The notes beneath the pieces were generated by a model that was given only the letters and a program-made list of their open reading frames with translations, searched no databases and was not told the origin of the DNA. Below, piece after piece: positions 1-8,118 of a stretch of 64,000 nt of DNA. This DNA comes from CALODP01 sp942492055 (lineage in GTDB: Bacteria; Bacteroidota; Ignavibacteria; Ignavibacteriales; Melioribacteraceae). Positions within the stretch are counted from its first letter, which is position 1, and each line of letters opens with the position of its first letter. The translations under genes were made by a program, and so were the position numbers. Where the stretch lies: assembly GCA_942492055.1 (NCBI GenBank), contig CALODP010000019.1:186001-250000 (forward strand), given 5' to 3'.

Positions 1-1
1 A

Positions 2-1696
2 TACGGTGATTTCCCGATATTCAAAAGAAGATTCACCGCCGAACCTCATCAGCAAGGTGTTTTCCAGAACTATGATAGTGACCTGGAATTCTTTGCGAAA
101 TATCAAATGAATCATATGTTCAACAGATATCTTTTCTGGAATTATATCGGAAGAGGATCTACTGCACAGGATAGCGGAGTTGATTGGAGTAAGCTACTCG
201 GTATTCCATTCCTGGTCGGTTTATTCGGCATCTTCTACCACTTTAAGCGGGACTGGAAGATGGCCTCCATATATATGATAATGTTTTTATTCCTCGGATA
301 TCTGACGGCATTCTATCAGAACCAACAGCAACCGCAACCGAGGGAGAGAGATTATTTCTATGTCGGTGCCTTTTTCGTTTATTCCATTTGGGTCGCTATA
401 GGAGCGAGGGGAATACTCGATTTTATCTTCAAGCAGTTTGAAAAAACCGGCATGGTAAAAGTAGTTTACGGCTTCACATTAGCCTTATTGATTGCGGCTA
501 TTCCGGTAACAATGTTCGCCAGAAATTATTACGAGCATGATCGTTCAAGAAATTATATGCCTTGGGATTACGCTTATAACTTGTTGCAGAGTGTTGCTCC
601 TAACGCTGTTATCTTTACAAACGGCGACAACGACACATTCCCTCTTTGGTATTTGCAGGATGTGGAAGGAGTAAGACAAGACGTAAGAATCGCGAACTTG
701 AGTTTGCTTAATACTCCTTGGTACATAAAACAATTGAAAAATCTTGAGCCACACGGAGCTAAGAAAGTTAAGATGAACTACTCCGATATGCAGATAAGCA
801 AAATCGGTGTTTCTCAGTGGCGTACAAAGACTATCAAGCTTGATGTCCCACAGAATGTCTACAATAGATTCAGTGTAACAGACACAGCTATTACAAATAA
901 AAAAGCAATGACATGGCAAATGAAACCTACCAGTCAGTACGGTCAGTATCAGTTGATTCGTACTCAGGATTTGATTGCCCTTGATATAGTTCAGGCTAAC
1001 CAATGGGAACGCCCGATTTACTTTGCTGTTACTTGTTCCGAAGATAGCCGTATCGGATTGGATGATTATTTGAGAATGGAAGGACTCGCATTGAGAGTTA
1101 CTCCTGTTAAGAGTAATCAAGGTGTATTCGCTGTTGACACAAAAATTATGGAGCAACAGTTAATGCAAGAACCTGATTACGATGATTTCTCGAAAGATTA
1201 TCAACCTGGTTTCAAGTTCCGTGGATTAAACGATCCTCATATTTTTATGGATAGTAATCACAAACGCTTATTCCAGAATTACAGAAACTCATTTTTCCAT
1301 TTAGCCATAAATTACATTTTGGATAAGGAAAATGAAAAAGCGTTAACTGTTCTTGATAAGATGGATGAAAAACTTCCGAGAGATATTGTTCCGATGCGTT
1401 TCGAAGTTTTGGTCAATTACTCAAATCTGTTCTACAACGCGGGAGCAATGGATCAATACAGAGAGTTGGCCGATGAAATCGAGGCAATTGCCATCAGACG
1501 ATTGGAAGCCAATCCGAAGGATTTCGATACATATCAGCTACTCAGAATGGTTTACGAAAATCTTCACGAGTATAATAAACTCGTAGAGATGTTCAAAAGG
1601 TTGCAAGCATTCTTCCCGAATGATCCGACTATTCAGAAAATGATTAACGATTATCAAAAGATGGCCGATCAAAAATCGCTTGAAGTCAAAAAGTAG
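2..1696 (+). CDS. DUF2723 family membrane glycosyltransferase, 5' truncated by window edge
   Basis: The frame is open from base 2, so the true start lies upstream and only the C-terminal 564 or so residues are visible. The visible part opens with a segment ending DLEFFAKYQMNHMFNRYLFW, followed by three to four membrane segments and the motif QPRERDYFYVGAF. This pattern is typical of the DUF2723 / GT117 protein O-mannosyltransferase-like family of Bacteroidetes and relatives. The distal half is soluble, with a TPR-like helical tail (about residues 430-560) ending in a Lys-rich tip. The family is thought to move sugars from lipid carriers onto exported proteins; that role is family knowledge. 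A hairpin terminator follows, so it probably ends its transcript. The family call is good; substrate is unknown. Confidence 0.85.
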   Translation, partial: YGDFPIFKRRFTAEPHQQGVFQNYDSDLEFFAKYQMNHMFNRYLFWNYIGRGSTAQDSGVDWSKLLGIPFLVGLFGIFYHFKRDWKMASIYMIMFLFLGYLTAFYQNQQQPQPRERDYFYVGAFFVYSIWVAIGARGILDFIFKQFEKTGMVKVVYGFTLALLIAAIPVTMFARNYYEHDRSRNYMPWDYAYNLLQSVAPNAVIFTNGDNDTFPLWYLQDVEGVRQDVRIANLSLLNTPWYIKQLKNLEPHGAKKVKMNYSDMQISKIGVSQWRTKTIKLDVPQNVYNRFSVTDTAITNKKAMTWQMKPTSQYGQYQLIRTQDLIALDIVQANQWERPIYFAVTCSEDSRIGLDDYLRMEGLALRVTPVKSNQGVFAVDTKIMEQQLMQEPDYDDFSKDYQPGFKFRGLNDPHIFMDSNHKRLFQNYRNSFFHLAINYILDKENEKALTVLDKMDEKLPRDIVPMRFEVLVNYSNLFYNAGAMDQYRELADEIEAIAIRRLEANPKDFDTYQLLRMVYENLHEYNKLVEMFKRLQAFFPNDPTIQKMINDYQKMADQKSLEVKK

Positions 1697-1734
1697 AAAT
1701 TGGCCACATATTTGAGATAGATTTAGTAATTTCG

Positions 1735-1763
1735 AAGAGCGTCTTTATGGCGCTCTTTTTTTT
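1735..1763 (+). terminator. Rho-independent terminator
   Basis: AAGAGCG at 1735-1741 pairs with CGCTCTT at 1751-1757 over a 9-base loop, and a run of eight T follows. It closes the DUF2723 gene just before the GT9 gene. Confidence 0.8.
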
Positions 1764-1783
1764 ATCACTAAACTCAACTTATT

Positions 1784-2851
1784 GTGAAAATTCTGATTAA
1801 TGCTCTTTCGGGAATTGGGGACGCCCTGATGTTCACTCCCGCTCTGATAAAACTAAAAGAAGATCTGCCCGACGCGGAAATAGATGCCCTCGTAATGTTC
1901 AAAGGAGTAAAGGATATCTACTCAAGATTGCCTCAGATAGATAAAGTTATTCATCACGACTTTATGAACGCGAATCCATTCTCTTCTCTCAAACTTGTGT
2001 TGGGACTTCGCGGGAAATATGATTATTCCATAAACGTATACCCTAGCAACAGAAAGGAATATAACATAATAAACATGTTGGAAGGGGCAAAGAATAAGGT
2101 TGGAATTCATTATATCAGGGAAGGTTTCAAAAACCTTAGCTTTCTGAATAACATAATAATAAAAGAGAATGATGATCTTCACAATGTTGAAGAAAACATC
2201 AAGATGATTGAGGCGATAACAAAGCAGAAATCGGAAGCAATTGCCAATCTTCAATTCCCTTTAACCGATGATGATAAATCATTCGCGGAAGATTATCTCG
2301 CTAAGATCGGCATTACCGAAAATGATTTGGTTATAGGTTATCATCCGGGAAGCAACACCTTGAAAAATCATATCAACAGAAGATGGTCTCCCGATAATTT
2401 CGCTGAACTGGGGAAAATGTTAGTGAAAGAATATAACGCCAAGATACTTCTATTCGGCGGCCCGGAAGAGGATTCTCTGAAGCAGGAAATAGTTGAAAAA
2501 ATAGATCACCCTGACGGGATAAAGGTAATAACCTCCAACTTAGGACAAAGCGCGGCTGTAATGAAACGCTCTAACCTATTCGTAAGTAACGATAGTAGTT
2601 TGATGCATGTTGCTTCGGCGTTGCAGCTGAAAACAGTAGCTATCATTGGCCCCACAAATACAAACTACATCAAGCCATGGCAAACGGAGCATTCAATAGC
2701 GTCATTGAATTTGGAATGCGCTCCATGTTTCTTCTATTCCCCCAAGCCATTGAATTGCGCAATTGAGGAAAAATACAAATGCGTAAGAGCTCTCTCCCCC
2801 GAAATGGTATTTACCAAATGTAGCGAATTGCTGGGAAGCAGTGGAGAGTAG
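1784..2851 (+). CDS. Glycosyltransferase family 9 (ADP-heptose:LPS heptosyltransferase-like)
   Basis: A 355-residue protein of the GT9 fold. The N-terminus has the first Rossmann strand and a Gly-rich turn (KILINALSGIGDALMFTPAL), as in heptosyltransferases. The C-terminal half has YHPGSN (about 187-192), a second nucleotide-sugar-binding lobe with LLFGGPEE, and the acceptor-site signature SNDSSLMHVASAL. The Cys-rich stretch CAPCFFYSPKPLNC is common in the family. The likely role is adding a heptose or related sugar to lipopolysaccharide or another glycan on the cytoplasmic face. Translation appears to start at GTG 1784; no ATG lies nearby in frame. It sits after a terminator, so it is probably transcribed on its own. 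Confidence 0.85.
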   Translation: MKILINALSGIGDALMFTPALIKLKEDLPDAEIDALVMFKGVKDIYSRLPQIDKVIHHDFMNANPFSSLKLVLGLRGKYDYSINVYPSNRKEYNIINMLEGAKNKVGIHYIREGFKNLSFLNNIIIKENDDLHNVEENIKMIEAITKQKSEAIANLQFPLTDDDKSFAEDYLAKIGITENDLVIGYHPGSNTLKNHINRRWSPDNFAELGKMLVKEYNAKILLFGGPEEDSLKQEIVEKIDHPDGIKVITSNLGQSAAVMKRSNLFVSNDSSLMHVASALQLKTVAIIGPTNTNYIKPWQTEHSIASLNLECAPCFFYSPKPLNCAIEEKYKCVRALSPEMVFTKCSELLGSSGE

Positions 2852-2857
2852 AGAAAC

Positions 2858-3056
2858 TCACCACTGAGGAGACGGAGCACACCTTAACCAGTCAGGAGCC
2901 TGGTTTTCAACCAGTCAAGAGCAGAACCACAGAGGACACCGAGCACACAGAGAAGAACAAGGGCGAATGTGCCGGACGTTTCCGCACTTCGACAGGCTCC
3001 CGTCAAAGGTTCGTTGATTACCGAATTTTCAACCGGGTCTATGACAGTGACCAGGG
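2858..3056. repeat. Left arm of upstream copy (A) of a duplicated intergenic element
   Basis: This stretch holds CACCACTGAG/GACACCGAGCACACAGAG-like direct repeats, a GTCAGGAGCCTGGTTTTCA stretch, and GGGTCTATGACAGTGACC. Each has a close counterpart in the same order at 4667-4828. Here the similarity is broken by the 21-bp array that starts at about 3056. Confidence 0.7.
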
Positions 3057-3470
3057 TGTCGGAACGTTTCCGAAGGGTGTCGGAACGATTCCGGTGAGTG
3101 TCGGAATGTTTCCGGTGAGTGTCGGAATGTTTCCGGTGAGTGTCGGAACGATTCCGGTGAGTGTCGGAACGATTCCGAAAGGTGTCGGAACGATTCCGGT
3201 GAGTGTCGGAACGATTCCGAAGAGTGTCGGAACGATTCCGAAGAGTGTCGGAACGATTCCGGTGAGTGGCGGAACGATTCCGAAGGGTGGCGGAACGATT
3301 CCGAAGGGTGGCGGAACGATTCCGAAGGGTGTCGGAACGATTCCGAAGAGTGTCGGAACGATTCCGAAGAGTGTCGGAATGTTTCCGAAGAGTGTCGGAA
3401 TGTTTCCGAAGAGTGTCGGAATGTTTCCGAAGGTGGCGGAACGTTTCCGAAGGTGTGCCGGATCTTTCCG
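3056..3470. repeat. Tandem array of about 19 palindromic 21-bp repeats
   Basis: From 3060 the element CGGAA-N3-TTCCG recurs every 21 bases with no indel for 17 units (3060 to 3416), then two 20-22 base units, then a degenerate unit at 3459. The arms CGGAA and TTCCG stay the same in the first 19 units. The three-base centre varies (CGA, TGT, CGT), and the 8-base linker varies among AAGAGTGT, GGTGAGTGT-like and AAGGGTGG forms. Each unit is therefore a small inverted repeat, spaced two helical turns from the next. Because 21 is a multiple of three, long open frames occur on both strands (3029-3511, 3039-3791, 3094-3594), but these translate only the repeat and are not genes. Confidence 0.95.
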
Positions 3471-3474
3471 AGAG

Positions 3475-3640
3475 GTGGAGGACTGGACAGAACTCTCACC
3501 ACTGAGGTCACGGAGGAGACTGAGGGAAGAAGGAACGGGGGAGATTCTTTTAATGTCGGTTGAGAGACTTTGCATTTTCATATTTGCTGGGTGATATTGT
3601 AGCTGCCACATTTGGTGTTTCTGGTTCGTTAATGACCGAT
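3475..3640. repeat. Right arm of duplicated element, copy A
   Basis: From GTGGAGGACTGGACAG to GTTAATGACCGAT this stretch matches 4827-4993 with few mismatches and small indels, including the shared block TTTAATGTCGGTTGAGAGAC. The two copies flank the DUF3825 gene as direct repeats. Confidence 0.85.
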
Positions 3641-3678
3641 ATTGCGAAAATGAGAACCATGGGGCAAATAGAAACAAA

Positions 3679-3835
3679 TTGACAACAAATGTTGTATGTA
3701 CCATATATACTATGTATATTTCTAGCACATATTGTAACATAAAGATGGCTGCAGGTCTATCTGCAGATCTTAAGATAAAAACAAAAAACACATATAAAGA
3801 GCTATCCGGATTAGTTGATAGCTCTTATTTTTTTG
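3679..3835 (+). ncRNA. Possible short leader or small RNA ending in a strong terminator
   Basis: TTGACA at 3679-3684 and an AT-rich TATATA/TATACT at 3704-3711 could form a promoter, though the spacing (19-21) is long. The stretch from about 3715 has the CTGCAG-N6-CTGCAG motif. It ends in a terminator: AAGAGCTATC 3797-3806, 10-base loop, GATAGCTCTT 3817-3826, then A and a run of eight T. No gene lies between the upstream element and this terminator, so it either ends a small RNA or attenuates the DUF3825 gene that starts at 3855. Confidence 0.3.
3797..3834 (+). terminator. Rho-independent terminator upstream of the DUF3825 gene
   Basis: A perfect 10-bp stem (3797-3806 with 3817-3826) is followed by an eight-T run at 3828-3834 and beyond. 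It lies only 20 bases upstream of the ATG at 3855, an unusual place unless it works as an attenuator or ends a small RNA. Confidence 0.8.
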
Positions 3836-3854
3836 ATTTTAAGAATATAACAAT

Positions 3855-4640
3855 ATGGCCTACAATTCTGAACTTTTTTCTTTTGCGTTTTTTCCAAATT
3901 ATGACAGCGCAATTAAATTTTTAGCTGATAATTTAGCATCTCAAGAAGAGTGGGATTTTACCGACTCCCGGACAAAAACTTATTCAATTCTGAAAAATTA
4001 TTTAGAGTTCACATTCCGCAAATTGAAACGTGAAGGCAAAGTTGTTTATACTTCCGCGAATAAATATGCGTGTTTTAATACTGGATTGGTAACGACTAAT
4101 TTAGAAGATATTTTTGCATATTTTGAAGAGTACAAAAATCCAAGACCAGGGAAAACGACTCCTTTTTGCTTCAAAGCATTTCTGAAAGAGAGTGACAATA
4201 ACATTCTTAGAAACTTCTCTGAAAACATACCGGAAATTGCAAACTTTTTCGAGAAACCTGAACTATTGATATTTAATCCGAAATGCAAATTAATTCCCGA
4301 TATTGACCACATTATACAAGATAACATTACACGATTTCCAGCTCACTTACAAGGAGCGGATGATAGAGAATTAAGACGTCAATTAGTCGGAGCAATTGAT
4401 GAAGTTCGCAAGAAAGTAAGAACTAATTATAAAATTGCTGTTCCACAATACTACGATGGGAAAATTCAATTGCTTCTTCCTTTGTGCTTAACCGCAGGTT
4501 CTCCAAATCCTGATTTAGCATTGGTCGTGCATAAATTGAATGAAGAAACTTATACAGCTAGAACTTGTTTGACTCTAAAAATGGCATATAACAACGCAAG
4601 ACTGATTGTTAAACCACAAAGTGATTGGCTAAAACCATAA
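3855..4640 (+). CDS. DUF3825 domain-containing protein
   Basis: A 261-residue soluble protein with no signal peptide or membrane segment. Its features match the DUF3825 family as I remember it: an N-terminal EEWDF motif, YLEFTFRKLKREGKV, the phrase FNTGLVTTNLEDIFAYFE (about 73-91), a central FFEKPELLIFNPKCKLIPD and HIIQDNITRFP (about 155-165). The length is close to that of the stand-alone domain. Function is unknown; some family members occur with RNA-binding or nuclease-like domains, which is weak support for a nucleic-acid role. It is alone between two direct copies of an intergenic element and behind a terminator, which suggests a small accessory cassette. Confidence 0.75.
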   Translation: MAYNSELFSFAFFPNYDSAIKFLADNLASQEEWDFTDSRTKTYSILKNYLEFTFRKLKREGKVVYTSANKYACFNTGLVTTNLEDIFAYFEEYKNPRPGKTTPFCFKAFLKESDNNILRNFSENIPEIANFFEKPELLIFNPKCKLIPDIDHIIQDNITRFPAHLQGADDRELRRQLVGAIDEVRKKVRTNYKIAVPQYYDGKIQLLLPLCLTAGSPNPDLALVVHKLNEETYTARTCLTLKMAYNNARLIVKPQSDWLKP

Positions 4641-4666
4641 GATATCGGGACAACACGCAGGCATAA

Positions 4667-4993
4667 AACATTGCCGGAGCCCAGGCTCACCACGGAGGTC
4701 ACGGAGGACACTGAGAACACTTCGACCAGTCAGGAGCCTGGTTTTTCAGGAGTTTGGTTTTCAATCAGTTAAAAGCCTGGCTTACAGCAAGCTCCCGGCA
4801 AAAGCCGGGTCTAGGACAGTGACCATGGTGGATGACTGGACAGAGCTCACCACTGAGATCACTGAGGGCACTGAGGGAAGAAGGAACGGGCGGAGATTCT
4901 TTTAATGTCGGTTGAGAGACTTTGCATTTTCATATTTGTTTGGTTGATATTGTAGCTGCCATATTTGGTGTTTCTGCTTCGTTAATGCCCGAT
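4667..4993. repeat. Duplicated intergenic element, copy B (no 21-bp array)
   Basis: It contains the same landmarks as 2858-3056 plus 3475-3640, in the same order: CACGGAGGTCACGGAGGACA, GTCAGGAGCCTGG, GGGTCTAGGACAGTGACCA, GACTGGACAGAGCTCACCAC, AAGGAACGGG, then TTTAATGTCGGTTGAGAGAC. At 4828 GACCATGG runs straight into TGGATGACTGGACAG; in copy A the 21-bp array occupies that junction. Short hairpins occur too, such as GCTCCCGGCAAAAGCCGGG. Confidence 0.85.
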
Positions 4994-5404
4994 TATTTTG
5001 ATTTTTATCTCTTTTATTTATTTCAATCTTCTATTTCGGGAGTATTTGGGCTGTTTGGCTGGAGCGGGTATGAGTTATTTGCAGGAAAGCAGAAGAAAGA
5101 GTTTAATAAATTTCATGATATGTTTTGTTGCATAATAAAAAATTAATTATATAGTTGAATTCATTGAAAGTATTATTTAATTTAATTCCAGAACTACTGA
5201 TTCTGTTATGTGTTGTGCGATTGTGCCTATTAGCTTGGTTGGACACGAAACAGACTTAGAATATGGTCGTGAATTATTAATACATAACAATTCGGGAACT
5301 ACTGAGTTTTATACGCGCGCAAATGCATAAAAAGGCAACTAATTATTTGGGGGTGTTTGTGCTATGGTAGAAAACAACATTCACACATACAACAACACGA
5401 AGAA
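4994..5404. other. Gene-poor gap before the FkbH-like operon
   Basis: About 410 bases. An open frame at 4922-5146 begins inside the repeat and looks accidental. A 40-codon frame at 5208-5330 (ATG TGT TGT GCG ... TAA) is possible but has no SD and no recognised motif. The decamer GAACTACTGA occurs at about 5191 and 5298. I see no convincing gene, terminator or RNA. Confidence 0.4.
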
Positions 5405-6856
5405 ATGAATATTAGAATGGCTAAGACGAAAAAAAGCAGGATAGATGAAGAATGCGATAACTATTCCCGAATAGGTAATTTCTATCTACATATTTATATA
5501 AACCATTTTGTTAAAAAATTTTCGAACTACAACAATAACAAATTTTTAGTTACAATTTCTGGGCTAAATCGGTTTATTGACAAAGATGACAAGGCTTTAA
5601 GTTACCTGTTTTATCAGCTCAAAGAAAACAATTTTACTATAAAATTTGCAGGAAACGAAGAAAGCATCAAACATATTAATACTACATGTAGGAATATCAC
5701 CACTGATACGTTCGACAACTTTCAATATCAAATTCAAAATATACCTTCTATCGTTGAACTTTCAAGCAAAACAAATATTCCAGTAATTGGAATTATTATA
5801 ATGAAGATTATCGCCAAGGTAATCAACGAAAATAAAACATTATATAAGGCGATTGTACTTGACCTAGATGATACACTATGGAAGGGAACCCTTTCTGAAG
5901 TCGGAATAGATAAGATAAGAGAAAATATGAGCTCTAAACAAGGAGCTTCATTTATCGCATTTATGAAATTTGTAAAAATTCTAGCGAATGAGTTGGGAAT
6001 ATTTATTGCAATTTGTTCAAGAAATAATCCTAAAATGGTAGAATCAACAATAAAAGAATTGGATGAAAATATCTTTCCACTAAAAAATGATATCGATTAT
6101 ATTATTGCCAATTACAACGATAAAAGTGAAAATATTAGTAAAATTGCGAAACAACTCTCCATTTTGCCTAACTCAATTGTATTTATAGACGATAATAAAC
6201 TAGTTAGAGATGAAGTAAAAGGTAAATTGCCAGAAGTATTTATACCTGAATGGACAAACCATGATGAATTAACAACTCAATTGATTTCATCATGCATATT
6301 TGAAAGAATCTATTTATCTCAAAATTCACAGAAAAGAAAAAAGCAATATCAAATAATTCAAACGGAACGTACTCAAAACTCTTTACCTAATCTATCTATT
6401 AAAATAATTAACGATGTCACGCACACTGAATCCATTAAATTATATTCTAAATCAAACCAATTCAAATTCTCACAAAATAATGACAAGTTTGGTTGTAATG
6501 CAAAATCGTTATATTTTGAAATATGTAGGAAAAATGGTGAAAATTTGGGAATCTGCTCAGCTATTACCTACACTATTACATACAACACTATGCTTATTCA
6601 CAACTGGGCAATAAGTTGCAGATATTTTGAAATAGGACTTGAAGAGTTTATTTTGATTTACATACAAAAAATTGCTAATACAAATAAAATTTTTATTAAT
6701 TATCAGCATTCAGAATACAACCAAAAGGTTAACGAACTTTTAGTTAAATACTCTGATGCTTTTATCAACAACCACAATTCTGATCTAATTGAAGTAATAT
6801 TTACTAATAATATAATAAACTATATTAACGCAAACACAAATTTAAGTAATCTATAA
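5405..6856 (+). CDS. FkbH-like HAD-family protein
   Basis: About 483 residues. The HAD motif I, VLDLDDTLWKGTLSEVG, has both catalytic aspartates and the WKG typical of FkbH-like HAD-IIIC enzymes. Motif II is in IFIAICSRNNP, and the acidic motif is SIVFIDDNKLVRDEV. The C-terminal third, with IKLYSKSNQFKFS and NWAISCRYFEIGLEEFIL, matches the GNAT-like tail of FkbH proteins. In polyketide pathways FkbH loads glyceryl units onto carrier proteins, but no carrier-protein or PKS gene is present here. Start choice is uncertain: ATG 5405 or ATG 5417 are preferred over an upstream TTG at 5357. The gene is strikingly AT-rich (13 G+C in bases 6001-6060, 11 in 6661-6720). One base separates it from the next gene. 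Confidence 0.8.
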   Translation: MNIRMAKTKKSRIDEECDNYSRIGNFYLHIYINHFVKKFSNYNNNKFLVTISGLNRFIDKDDKALSYLFYQLKENNFTIKFAGNEESIKHINTTCRNITTDTFDNFQYQIQNIPSIVELSSKTNIPVIGIIIMKIIAKVINENKTLYKAIVLDLDDTLWKGTLSEVGIDKIRENMSSKQGASFIAFMKFVKILANELGIFIAICSRNNPKMVESTIKELDENIFPLKNDIDYIIANYNDKSENISKIAKQLSILPNSIVFIDDNKLVRDEVKGKLPEVFIPEWTNHDELTTQLISSCIFERIYLSQNSQKRKKQYQIIQTERTQNSLPNLSIKIINDVTHTESIKLYSKSNQFKFSQNNDKFGCNAKSLYFEICRKNGENLGICSAITYTITYNTMLIHNWAISCRYFEIGLEEFILIYIQKIANTNKIFINYQHSEYNQKVNELLVKYSDAFINNHNSDLIEVIFTNNIINYINANTNLSNL

Positions 6857-6857
6857 A

Positions 6858-7661
6858 ATGGGAAAACTAAAATTATATACACTCGGATATACGTTATTTC
6901 AAGATGGTCCAGTCATTGACATAAAAAAAATGCTTGATACTTTAACTAAGTTTAATATTACCCATTTAGTTGATGTTCGATCTACGCCATATTCAAAACA
7001 GTATCCACAATGCAATGCCGACAATTTAAAAGTAGCTAGTAAACATTATTCCATTATATATGGTCACATGCCGGAGCTTGGGGCAAAAGCAAGTTCTATC
7101 CAAGATGTTTTTTCTAAAGCTTCAGATATATTTTTTGAAGATATATTTCCTATTCCAAAGAGCAACCGACCCGAAGACACTGAACTATATGATTATGAAG
7201 ATATAGTTGATTTTCAAAAATTTAGAAAGGATGACTATTTTTCAGATGGAATAAAAAGACTAGAAACAGCATACGATAACAATTGCACGCTAGCTCTTAT
7301 CTGTAGCGAGAAAAGACCAATTGACTGTCATCGGTATTTTTTAGTAAGTAAAACGATTGAGCAAAAGTTTGGAGAATGGTTAGATGTAGAACATATCATT
7401 CAAAATAAAAGTGGTAAAATTGACACTGTCTCTAACAAAACTCTAAACAAGAAGTTATCAGAATTAATATTAAACAAAAATGAAATAAGGAAATTAGATG
7501 TTTTAAATTCTACTATTTTTGAACCAGCAAAAATTGATAATTATTTTGGAAATACACAGGAAGAAAAAGTAAATGACTTTTGTGATAGATATTGGAATTT
7601 AATGCATGGATGGAAAAAATCAACAAATACTAACAATAACAAATATAAAGAATATGATTAA
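6858..7661 (+). CDS. DUF488 family protein (first of two)
   Basis: A 267-residue protein that opens LYTLGYTLF and has the family hallmarks THLVDVRSTPYSK (about 35-47) and, later, LICSEKRPIDCHR (about 147-160), the C..CHR motif of DUF488. Unlike the roughly 120-180 residue family norm it has an internal insertion around residues 95-125 and a C-terminal extension of about 90 residues. The biochemical role of DUF488 is not established. It follows the FkbH-like gene by one base and its stop overlaps the next start by 8 bases, so translation is probably coupled. It is as AT-rich as its neighbours. Confidence 0.8.
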   Translation: MGKLKLYTLGYTLFQDGPVIDIKKMLDTLTKFNITHLVDVRSTPYSKQYPQCNADNLKVASKHYSIIYGHMPELGAKASSIQDVFSKASDIFFEDIFPIPKSNRPEDTELYDYEDIVDFQKFRKDDYFSDGIKRLETAYDNNCTLALICSEKRPIDCHRYFLVSKTIEQKFGEWLDVEHIIQNKSGKIDTVSNKTLNKKLSELILNKNEIRKLDVLNSTIFEPAKIDNYFGNTQEEKVNDFCDRYWNLMHGWKKSTNTNNNKYKEYD

Positions 7662-8118
7662 TTTATTTAATATTGGTTTTACAAAAAAAACGGCAGAAGA
7701 ATTTTTTGGCATTTTGAGAGACAATAAAATTGATTATCTTGTTGATGTAAGATTGAATCCAAATGGACAGTTATCAAGGTTCGCTTTCGAAAAGGACTTG
7801 CCTTATTTTTTAGACAAGTTGGCTGATGGATGTAAATATGTACATAGAGTTGACTTAGCCCCAAAAAAGGAATTATTAAAAGAAATAAGAACCAAAGGTT
7901 CTGCTATGAGTAAAGATTACAAAGTGTTTGAAAAAGCATTTAAGCAACAATTGGAAAAGGAGTCAAAAATTAAAAATTTTGTAGGACAATTTAACAAATA
8001 TCAAAATGTCGTTTTGCTATGTTCAGAGCCCACCACCGAAAAATGTCATAGAAGAGTCATAAGTGAAGTATTACTCAATGATTTTAAAAATGATATAAAA
8101 TTTGGAGGCAATTTGTAA
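7654..8118 (+). CDS. DUF488 family protein (second, short form)
   Basis: A 154-residue protein from ATG 7654, which overlaps the upstream stop (7659-7661). A longer in-frame extension to 7606 exists but lies wholly inside the previous gene. It opens LFNIGFTKKTAEEFF and carries YLVDVRLNPNGQLSRFAF and LLCSEPTTEKCHRRVI, again the DVR and C..CHR signatures. It is near the usual domain length. Two divergent DUF488 proteins side by side suggest they act as a pair or on different substrates. Its stop overlaps the next start by one base (TAATG). Confidence 0.8.
   Translation: MINLFNIGFTKKTAEEFFGILRDNKIDYLVDVRLNPNGQLSRFAFEKDLPYFLDKLADGCKYVHRVDLAPKKELLKEIRTKGSAMSKDYKVFEKAFKQQLEKESKIKNFVGQFNKYQNVVLLCSEPTTEKCHRRVISEVLLNDFKNDIKFGGNL

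Noticed and set aside
3056..3470. CRISPR array
   Set aside because: Repeats are contiguous with an 8-base variable linker, not 25-40 base spacers; no cas genes.
3029..3791. Long open frames on both strands over the 21-bp array
   Set aside because: They exist only because 21 is a multiple of three; translations are repeat heptads (VGTIPKS, SERFRRV and similar) in several frames at once, with no SD or family match.
4922..5146. 74-codon hydrophobic frame
   Set aside because: It begins inside the duplicated element, the matching frame is not kept in the other copy, and no SD or motif is seen.
5208..5330. 40-codon frame in the gap before the FkbH-like gene
   Set aside because: No SD, no recognisable motif, and too short to support by sequence alone; noted in the gap entry only.
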